Part shown: piece after piece, positions 58,303 through 64,000 of the stretch
Layout: every line of letters starts with the position of its first letter
Position numbering within the stretch: position 1 is the first letter of the stretch
Source: an uncultured Collinsella sp.
Lineage (GTDB): Bacteria > Actinomycetota > Coriobacteriia > Coriobacteriales > Coriobacteriaceae
Length of the DNA: 64,000 bases
Direction of reading: 5' to 3'
Assembly: GCA_958369225.1 (NCBI GenBank)
Contig: CATXID010000001.1
Coordinates: 1-64,000 of the forward strand
Translations under genes and position numbers: made by a program
The notes under the pieces: generated by a model
What the model was told of the DNA's origin: nothing
The model's input: only the letters and a program-made list of their open reading frames with translations
Databases searched by the model: none

Positions 58303-59358
58303 GTGTACTGCGGCGAGCAAGGTCGGGGTGGCGGCGACAACGTGGAGGCGTTCCGGTTCCCGCCGGGGGATGCGCCCCTCGCTGTGCGCGATTGCTCGCG
58401 TCGGGTGTTTTGTGCCGGGATGTTGACCGGAGTGCTTGCCTCGGTGATGAGTCTCGGCGGCTGTGCCGCGCGCCGCAACGAGGCTGGGGGCTCCGCTGCC
58501 CCTGCCAAACGAAAAGCGAATCATCCGTCCGCTCAAAAGACAGAAGCTGTCTCCCGGGCGTCTTGGATTGCCGGCCTTCAGCAAGATATCGAAGCCCTTG
58601 TCGAGCCGTATGGTGGGTCTACCTCGGTCTATGCTGTGGCGCTCGATCCTCAAACGTTCGCGTCGCTCGATGGCGAAGTCGCTGTGGCGCCGGACGCGCG
58701 ACGTGTGGCGGCAAGCATCATCAAGCTTCCCATTCTCGCTTGTGCGCTCGAGACCGTGACGGCGGGCGAGCTGTCCCTCGACGAGCAGATAACGGTAACG
58801 CAGCAGGATATCGTGGGTGGCAGCGGCAACATTCAGTCGCGCGGCGCGGGTGTGTCGTACAGTATTGACGAGCTGCTGCACGCCATGATCGCCCAGAGCG
58901 ATAACGTGGCAGCGAACCTTGTTATCGGCAGGCTTGGCATGGATGCGGTCAACGAAACGTGTGCTGCATTGGGGCTGACCCAGACCGTGCTCGCTCGTTT
59001 GATGATGGATGCCGAGGCCCAGGCGCAAGGTCGCGAGAACTATACGAGCGCCCGTGATGCTGCAGCCGTGTTGCAGCGGCTGGCGGCGGGGACAATCGCG
59101 ACGCCCGAGCTGTGCGAGCGAGCGCGCGGATATCTGCTGGCGCAGGAAGACGCGCGCGGTATTGTCGAGGGCGTTTCCGGCGGCGTTTTGGTCGCGCACA
59201 AAACGGGCAGCCTGGCGAATGCTCAGCACGATGCCGCAATCGTCTACGCCGAGCGCCCTTACGTGCTGGCAATCCTCACCCAAGACCTCGAACGCGAACA
59301 GGCCCTAGCCCTCGAGCGCGACATTTCCTTCGCCATCAACGCCCGCGCCCACTCCTAA
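58303..59358 (+). CDS. Class A beta-lactamase-like serine hydrolase, probable Tat lipoprotein
   Basis: The 351-residue protein has the active-site set of the serine beta-lactamase/DD-peptidase fold: S138-I-I-K141, S199-D-N and K300-T-G. The class A ExxLN of the omega loop is not evident, so a peptidase or other hydrolase role is as likely as beta-lactamase. The N-terminus has a twin-arginine motif, SRRVF (32-36), then a hydrophobic stretch and lipobox LGGC54. GTG 58303 is chosen (GGGGAG upstream); ATG 58285 and GTG 58288 are alternatives. It could be exported by the TatA/C system encoded here. Confidence 0.82.
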   Translation: MYCGEQGRGGGDNVEAFRFPPGDAPLAVRDCSRRVFCAGMLTGVLASVMSLGGCAARRNEAGGSAAPAKRKANHPSAQKTEAVSRASWIAGLQQDIEALVEPYGGSTSVYAVALDPQTFASLDGEVAVAPDARRVAASIIKLPILACALETVTAGELSLDEQITVTQQDIVGGSGNIQSRGAGVSYSIDELLHAMIAQSDNVAANLVIGRLGMDAVNETCAALGLTQTVLARLMMDAEAQAQGRENYTSARDAAAVLQRLAAGTIATPELCERARGYLLAQEDARGIVEGVSGGVLVAHKTGSLANAQHDAAIVYAERPYVLAILTQDLEREQALALERDISFAINARAHS

Positions 59359-59426
59359 CTTGCGGTGAAATAGGGATTGTATTTGCTGCTAGAAGGCGTA
59401 TTCAGTCCCTATTTCACCGCAACTTA
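59356..59426. repeat. TTGCGGTGAAATAG-family hairpin, copy 2
   Basis: The arms at 59356-59378 and 59404-59426 are complementary at 21 of 23 positions. The TAA stop of the hydrolase gene is in the left arm. Against copy 1 the inner stem TTCCT/AGGAA is replaced by GGGA/TCCC, so the pairing is kept with a different sequence. Confidence 0.85.
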
Positions 59427-59432
59427 GAGGGT

Positions 59433-59487
59433 CGGCAGTTGGGGACGTTCCTTTTCTGCCGGCACTTTGGGAACGTTCCTAACTGCC
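59433..59487. repeat. Double GGAACGTTCC palindrome before tmk
   Basis: Two units follow each other: GGCAGTTGGGGACGTTCC ending CTGCC, and GGCACTTTGGGAACGTTCC ending CTGCC. They resemble 57091-57120 and 49611-49640. Confidence 0.7.
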
Positions 59488-59567
59488 ACCTAGCCCCTGC
59501 CCCTGGGGTATCATGGCTTGGTTGCTATAACTTGCATTTTCGCGCCTTGTAGGAAGGGACTGCGCCC

Positions 59568-60251
59568 ATGGCTTTTGAGCCCGCTCAACATAGCTTTATC
59601 ACGCTCGAGGGCGTCGATGGCGCCGGCAAGTCCACGCAGGCGCGCCTGCTGGCCCGCGCGCTCGACCTCGCTGGCTATCAGGTCGTAACTCTGCGCGAGC
59701 CGGGCGGCACCGCCATCAGCGAAAAGATTCGCGCCCTGCTGCTCGACCCCGCCAATACGGCGATGGGCGACACCTGCGAGCTGCTGCTCTACGAGGCCGC
59801 GCGTGCCCAGCTGGTGCACGAAGTCATCGCGCCTGCCCTCGCTGCCGGCAAGGTGGTCCTGTGCGACCGTTTCTACGATTCCACGACCTGCTATCAGGCG
59901 TTTGCCGATGGCCTCGACCGTCAGATGGTGCGCGATGCCAACAACCTGGCTGTCGCCGGTACGCATCCGGCGCTCACGCTCGTCTATCACATCACGCCCG
60001 AGCAGGCGGCGCTGCGCATGGCGGCCCGCGGTGCGGCCGATCGCATGGAGGCCAAGGGCATGGCCTTCCAAGAGCGCGTCTATCAGGGATTTTGTGCCAT
60101 TGCTGCCGAGGAGCCAGACCGCGTAAAGCTCATCGACGCCACTGCGTCGATCGCAGACGTCTTCGCGCAGACGGTCGAGCAGATTCGCGCGTACGGTCTC
60201 GACATTCCGCAAGACGCCGTCACCGCCGCGCTTGCCCAGGAGGCTGAGTAG
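59568..60251 (+). CDS. tmk: Thymidylate kinase
   Basis: Tmk makes dTDP from dTMP. The 227-residue protein has P-loop EGVDGAGKST (14-23), the DR(F/Y) motif CDRFYDSTTCYQ and the LID-like Arg stretch near AARGAADRMEA. ATG 59568 follows AGGAAGGG. It heads the conserved tmk-holB-ricT cluster and is one base before holB. Confidence 0.95.
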   Translation: MAFEPAQHSFITLEGVDGAGKSTQARLLARALDLAGYQVVTLREPGGTAISEKIRALLLDPANTAMGDTCELLLYEAARAQLVHEVIAPALAAGKVVLCDRFYDSTTCYQAFADGLDRQMVRDANNLAVAGTHPALTLVYHITPEQAALRMAARGAADRMEAKGMAFQERVYQGFCAIAAEEPDRVKLIDATASIADVFAQTVEQIRAYGLDIPQDAVTAALAQEAE

Positions 60252-60252
60252 C

Positions 60253-61380
60253 ATGGCCCCCGCGCAGACAAGCCTGCTGGCCAAGCTCGACACCCAACAG
60301 CGCGTGCGCGACTTTTTGACCAACGCCATCGCAAGCGGCCGCGCATCGCACGCCTACCTGTTCTTGGGCGCGCCCGGCGCCGGTAAGCTCGACGCCGCAT
60401 GGGCGCTTGCCCAGGCATTCCTGTGCGAGCAGGACGGCTGCGGTTCGTGCGACAGCTGCGTGCGCGTCGCGCGCCATACGCATCCCGACGTGCACTATTA
60501 CACCCCCGAAAGCGCTACGGGCTACCTCATCGCGCAGACCCGCGAGCTGCTCGACGACGTGCCCCTGGCGCCCATCCGCGCCAAGGCAAAGGTCTACATC
60601 ATCGACCGTGCCGAGCAGCTGCGCGCCAACACCGCCAACGCGCTGCTCAAAACGCTCGAGGAACCGCCCGAGGGCGTCATGTTCATCCTGTTGGGCACCT
60701 CGGCCGACGTGATGCTGCCCACCATCGTGAGCCGTTGCCAGTGCGTGCCGTTTCGGCTGGTGTCGCCCACTGTGGCTGCGCAGGCCGTGAGCCGCGCCAC
60801 CGGTCAGGATCCCGCGCGCTGCCGCATGGCCGTCGCTGTGGCAGGAAGCCCCACGCGTGGTATCGAGTTCCTCAAGAGCGCCGAGCGCCAGGACGCCCGT
60901 CGTCAGATGGTCCGTGCCATCGACTCGCTCATCGCCGCCGACGAGGCCGATGTGCTCAGTCGCGCCAAGTCGCTCATCGTCGCCGTCAAGGCACCGCTCG
61001 CCGAGGTCAAGTCCACGCAGGAAAAGGTGCTCGAGCAAAATGCCGACTACCTGTCGCGTGGAGCATTGAAGCAGCTTGAGGACCGCAACAAGCGCGAACT
61101 CAACGCGCGCGAGCGTTCGGGTATCATGGAAGCGCTGGCGAGCGCGCGGACACTCATGCGCGACGTGCTGCTGACACTTCAGGATGAGGCGGCAGACGTT
61201 GTGAACGAGGACGTGCGCGACACGATCGGGCGGCTTGCCGCGGCGACGAATGTTGCGGGTTCCACCCAGGCGCTCGAGGCGGTTGCCACCGCTGAGCGCA
61301 ACATCGCCAGAAACGTTACTCCCCAGCTGGCCATCGAGGTCATGCTGTTCGATATCAGGAAGGCACTGAAATGCCGTTAG
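60253..61380 (+). CDS. holB: DNA polymerase III delta' subunit
   Basis: The delta' subunit is part of the clamp loader. The 375-residue AAA+ protein has the Walker A-like GAPGAGKLD, four zinc cysteines near 60-73 (CEQDGCGSCDSC), the VYIIDRAEQL Walker B site and SRC sensor-like TIVSRCQC. ATG 60253 follows AGGAGG. The stop overlaps ricT by 10 bases, so translation is coupled. Confidence 0.92.
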   Translation: MAPAQTSLLAKLDTQQRVRDFLTNAIASGRASHAYLFLGAPGAGKLDAAWALAQAFLCEQDGCGSCDSCVRVARHTHPDVHYYTPESATGYLIAQTRELLDDVPLAPIRAKAKVYIIDRAEQLRANTANALLKTLEEPPEGVMFILLGTSADVMLPTIVSRCQCVPFRLVSPTVAAQAVSRATGQDPARCRMAVAVAGSPTRGIEFLKSAERQDARRQMVRAIDSLIAADEADVLSRAKSLIVAVKAPLAEVKSTQEKVLEQNADYLSRGALKQLEDRNKRELNARERSGIMEALASARTLMRDVLLTLQDEAADVVNEDVRDTIGRLAAATNVAGSTQALEAVATAERNIARNVTPQLAIEVMLFDIRKALKCR

Positions 61381-63071
61381 TCGTACCCGTTAAGTTTACC
61401 TACGCCTCGCGCGACCTGTGGTTCGACCCACAGGACCTGGATATCCTCGAGGCCGATTATGCTATTTGCTCTACCGAGCGCGGAACCGAGATCGGCCTGG
61501 TCACGGCCGATCCCTTCGAGGTGCCGCTCAACGAAATCGGTCAGCCGCTCAAGCCCGTGTTGCGCGTAGCGAGCGACATCGACCTGCAGCTTGCCGACGA
61601 CCTGGCTATCCAGGGTGACGAGGCCATGGTCGATTTCCGCCGCCTGGTCAAAGAACTCGACCTCGAGATGAAGCCGGTCGGCGTCGAGTACCTGTTCGGC
61701 GGCGAGAAGGCTGTGTTCTACTTTGCCGCCGAGGAGCGCGTCGATTTCCGTCAGCTCGTCAAGGACCTGTCCTCGACGCTGCACATTCGCGTCGACATGC
61801 GCCAGATCGGCGTGCGTGACGAGACCCGCCTGGTGGGTGGCTATGCCCAGTGCGGTCAGGAGCTCTGCTGCACGCGCTTTGGCGGACAGTTTGAGCCGGT
61901 TTCGATCCGCATGGCAAAAGAGCAGGACCTGCCGCTCAATTCGTCCAAAATTAGCGGCGTCTGCGGCCGCCTGATGTGCTGCCTGCGCTACGAGTTTGAG
62001 GCGTACAAGGACTTTAAGAGCCGCGCGCCCAAAAAGAAGACGCTTATCGACACGCCGCTTGGCAAGGCGCGCATCCAGGAATATGACACGCCGCGTGAGC
62101 AGCTGGTGTTGCGCCTGGAGAACGGCAAAGTCTTTAAGGTCAACCTGGCCGACATGACCTGCTCTGAGGGCTGCAAAAAGAAGGCCGCCGAGCAGGGCTG
62201 CAACTGCCGCCCCGACTGCGTGACGCGCGATGTGCTCGAGCGTATCGAGTCGCCCGAGATGCGCCTGGCGCTTATGGAGCTCGACCGCGAGAACGGCGTC
62301 GACGTGGGCGATGGCCTGTCGAGCGCCGACCGTCTGGCGGGGACGACGATGCCCAAGCGCCGCCGTCGCGATGCGGACGCCGATACCCGTGCCGGTCAGA
62401 GCCAGGGCGAGGGTCGCGGCCGCGGTAAGGGTCGCGGCAAGGCCGAGGCACCCGAGGCCGAGGAGGCTGCCGGTGGACGTCGCCGCCGCAAGCGCTCGGG
62501 TTCGGGCGATGCCGGCGAGGCCGCTCCCGCAGGCAAGAATTCTCCCCGCGAGCGCGAGGCCCAGCAGCCTCAGCAGCAAAACCGCGGCGGTGGCATGAAT
62601 CCCACGCGCCGTCGCCGCCGCCATTTGTCGAGCGAGGAGCGCGAGGACGCCTTCCGCGCCGCAGCCGCTCGCGAAGCCGGTGCCGCCCCCAAGGGTGGTT
62701 CGGGTTCCGATACGCCTGCCGACAAGGGTGGCAAGCATCGCAACGATGACGAGCGCGCCCCGCGTCCGCGTCGTCGCCATTCCTCGGGCACGCAGCAAAA
62801 GCCCTCGGTGCCCTCCGTGGCCGATCAGGTCTCGGACGGCGAGGTCAAGGTCACACGTCGTCGCCCCGGAGATGGCGGAGGGGCGGCAGCCAAGGCCGCG
62901 CGCGGCGCTGCTCGCGACGAACGCGAGTCGCGCGAAGATCGTGGTGGCGAGGGTTCGGCCGACCAGGGCCAGAAGCGCCGTCGCCGTCGCCGTTCCCGCA
63001 AGCCGCGTCAAGATGGCGGTGAGGGCTCGACCCAAAACTCGTCTGCACCGCAACCGCCCACCGGCGAATAG
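61371..63071 (+). CDS. ricT: RicT/YaaT (PSP1-domain) protein with an Arg-rich disordered tail
   Basis: RicT is part of the Y-complex that steers RNase Y in B. subtilis. The core (1 to about 300) is the PSP1 domain with the CCTRF, CGRLMCCLRYE and C-rich SEGCKKKAAEQGCNC motifs that carry Fe-S clusters in that complex. From about 330 a 230-residue Arg/Gly/Ser-rich tail follows, absent in B. subtilis YaaT and like the RNA-binding tails of RNase E. ATG 61371 overlaps holB by 10 bases. The order tmk-holB-ricT is conserved in Firmicutes too. Confidence 0.9.
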   Translation: MPLVVPVKFTYASRDLWFDPQDLDILEADYAICSTERGTEIGLVTADPFEVPLNEIGQPLKPVLRVASDIDLQLADDLAIQGDEAMVDFRRLVKELDLEMKPVGVEYLFGGEKAVFYFAAEERVDFRQLVKDLSSTLHIRVDMRQIGVRDETRLVGGYAQCGQELCCTRFGGQFEPVSIRMAKEQDLPLNSSKISGVCGRLMCCLRYEFEAYKDFKSRAPKKKTLIDTPLGKARIQEYDTPREQLVLRLENGKVFKVNLADMTCSEGCKKKAAEQGCNCRPDCVTRDVLERIESPEMRLALMELDRENGVDVGDGLSSADRLAGTTMPKRRRRDADADTRAGQSQGEGRGRGKGRGKAEAPEAEEAAGGRRRRKRSGSGDAGEAAPAGKNSPREREAQQPQQQNRGGGMNPTRRRRRHLSSEEREDAFRAAAAREAGAAPKGGSGSDTPADKGGKHRNDDERAPRPRRRHSSGTQQKPSVPSVADQVSDGEVKVTRRRPGDGGGAAAKAARGAARDERESREDRGGEGSADQGQKRRRRRRSRKPRQDGGEGSTQNSSAPQPPTGE

Positions 63072-63134
63072 CGCCCGCAAACGGATTTAACCTGCCTGAC
63101 CCCAAACGCGCCGGGGTACCATAGCGCTGAATCA

Positions 63135-63170
63135 ACAACCCTCCCTGCGACCGAACGTAGGGAGGGTTGT
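63135..63170 (+). promoter_or_regulatory. Hairpin burying the comF ribosome binding site
   Basis: ACAACCCTCCCT (63135-63146) and AGGGAGGGTTGT (63159-63170) form a perfect 12-bp stem. The GGAGGG ribosome binding site (63161-63166) for GTG 63174 is inside the right arm. A TACCAT -10 lies at about 63117-63122, so the hairpin would be in the 5' leader. There is no T run, so termination is unlikely. Confidence 0.7.
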
Positions 63171-63173
63171 GTC

Positions 63174-63980
63174 GTGAAGAGACATTTGAATGTGTTGGGA
63201 TGCCTGCAAGGTGCCGGCATCCTACCGTTTGCGGACGAATTGCTACCGTTTGCCGAGCGGGCGGCGCACGAGGCGCTCGAGGCGTTGTCGCCCACGCGAT
63301 GCGCCGGCTGCGAGCGCTCCGGCGCGCTTATTTGCCAAGACTGCCTGGCGGCGCTTGCGCTTATCGACCCGCGGCATAGCTGCACTCGATGCGGTGCCCC
63401 GTTTGGAGACTTGCTGTGCACCGAGTGCTCGGTCGTGGGTGCGTCCTCGGCGATGGCCGAAGCACTCGACCGGTGCCTGGCATGTGCCGTTTACACGCAT
63501 CCACTGCCGCGAATCATTAAAGCGTACAAAGACGCGGGCGAGCGACGCCTGGCGCCGTATCTGGCAGAGCTGCTATACGACACCGCCTTACATGCCCAGG
63601 TCGCGGCCCCCGATCGCTACGGTGGTGTGTTGTCCGGCGCCGATGCCGTGGTGTTTGTGCCCGCGACGGCGGCGGCGTTTCGGCGACGCGGTTTCGATCA
63701 TATGGAAGCCATCGTGCGCCCATTTTGCGAGCTGTCTGGTGTTCCGCTGCTCGACGCCCTCGTTAAGTACGGCCATGGCGACCAGCGTGAACTCGGTCGT
63801 GAAGAACGCCGTGAACGCGCCCGAGGCATGTACGAGACCGTTGAGGACGTGCGGGGCCGCCGCCTGCTGCTTATCGACGACGTTATCACCACGGGCGCGA
63901 CGATGGCAGCGGCTTCGGCGGAACTCAAGCGCGCCGATGCCGCGGCCGTTGATGGCCTCGCTATCGCACGCGTTTGGTAG
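63174..63980 (+). CDS. comF: ComF-family phosphoribosyltransferase-like protein
   Basis: ComF acts in DNA uptake in naturally competent bacteria, and is of unknown function elsewhere. The 268-residue protein has the N-terminal zinc finger (CAGC, CQDC, CTRCGAPF, CTEC), and the PRPP-type motif LLLIDDVITTGATMAAAS near the end. GTG 63174 is 7 bases after GGAGGG. Whether the organism is competent cannot be told from the window. Confidence 0.88.
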   Translation: MKRHLNVLGCLQGAGILPFADELLPFAERAAHEALEALSPTRCAGCERSGALICQDCLAALALIDPRHSCTRCGAPFGDLLCTECSVVGASSAMAEALDRCLACAVYTHPLPRIIKAYKDAGERRLAPYLAELLYDTALHAQVAAPDRYGGVLSGADAVVFVPATAAAFRRRGFDHMEAIVRPFCELSGVPLLDALVKYGHGDQRELGREERRERARGMYETVEDVRGRRLLLIDDVITTGATMAAASAELKRADAAAVDGLAIARVW

Positions 63981-64000
63981 GGGTGATTCGTGTGGCGGTA

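Noticed and set aside
1..64000. CRISPR arrays, rRNA, integrase or transposase genes
   Set aside because: I saw no direct-repeat spacer array, no rRNA and no recombinase or transposase; the palindromes lack a resident enzyme.

Overview
The window looks like chromosome from a high-GC gut actinobacterium of the class Coriobacteriia, most like Collinsella. That is an inference from base composition, codon use, the mazG - eno - ftsB/divIC - ppx order, and densely packed intergenic palindromes. Most genes look like core chromosome. The exception is about 22-27.5 kb, which is visibly AT-richer and holds defence-type genes.

Layout. 0-1.1 kb: the end of a probable sugar isomerase and a sugar-phosphate isomerase/epimerase. 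1.2-9.2 kb: a complete histidine operon, hisZG (fused) - hisD - hisC - hisB - hisH - hisA - hisF - hisI - hisE. It faces a convergent PHP-type histidinol phosphatase (9.25-10.2 kb), which supplies the one step this short HisB lacks. 10.4-15.9 kb: a stand-alone LarC C-terminal-domain protein, a YfcE-type phosphodiesterase, mazG, eno, an FtsB/DivIC-type division protein and a Ppx/GppA phosphatase. 16-18 kb: tRNA-Leu(UAA), an orphan tRNA 3' half, a TPR-like membrane protein, an orphan PTS IIB and a VOC protein. 18-20.7 kb: a two-component system and a DUF4342-like protein. 21-29 kb: three metallophosphatases, interleaved with an unknown AT-rich gene, an orphan AbiEi-type antitoxin, a NUDIX hydrolase and a large PLD-helicase-DUF3427 protein. 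29-38.4 kb: gluQ, a DUF2207 membrane protein, an acetyltransferase, purH, an unknown protein and a BceRS-like two-component system without its transporter. 38.6-49.9 kb: uspA, uppP, pcrA, manA, a GntR regulator, a ROK glucokinase, ppaC, nhaA and a small protein. 50-57 kb: a subgroup-Ic aspartate aminotransferase, a STAS protein, tatA/B-tatC, hypA-hypB and an archaeal-type topoisomerase I. 57-64 kb: a zinc-ribbon membrane protein, a Tat-lipoprotein serine hydrolase, tmk-holB-ricT and comF.

The most striking feature outside the genes is a rich set of intergenic palindromes. One is a pair of about 180-bp elements (17.9 and 22.9 kb) whose outer stems differ in sequence but stay self-complementary in each copy. 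A second family shares the hairpin arm TTGCGGTGAAATAG, and again the inner stem changes in a compensatory way. A third has a GGGGAC/GGGACAGG/GGAACGTCC core between unrelated inverted arms; it occurs at about eleven places, several touching a stop codon and one inside the his operon. There are also a MITE-like element (32.7 kb) and nested two-layer terminators after uppP and pcrA. The compensatory changes point to selection on hairpin structure. No transposase that could move them lies in the window.

Other points worth attention are the HisZ-HisG fusion with an unusual cysteine cluster, the archaeal-type topoisomerase with a histone-H1-like tail, the lone LarC2 domain, a probable leaderless promoter at the AbiEi gene, and a hairpin that buries the ribosome binding site of comF.
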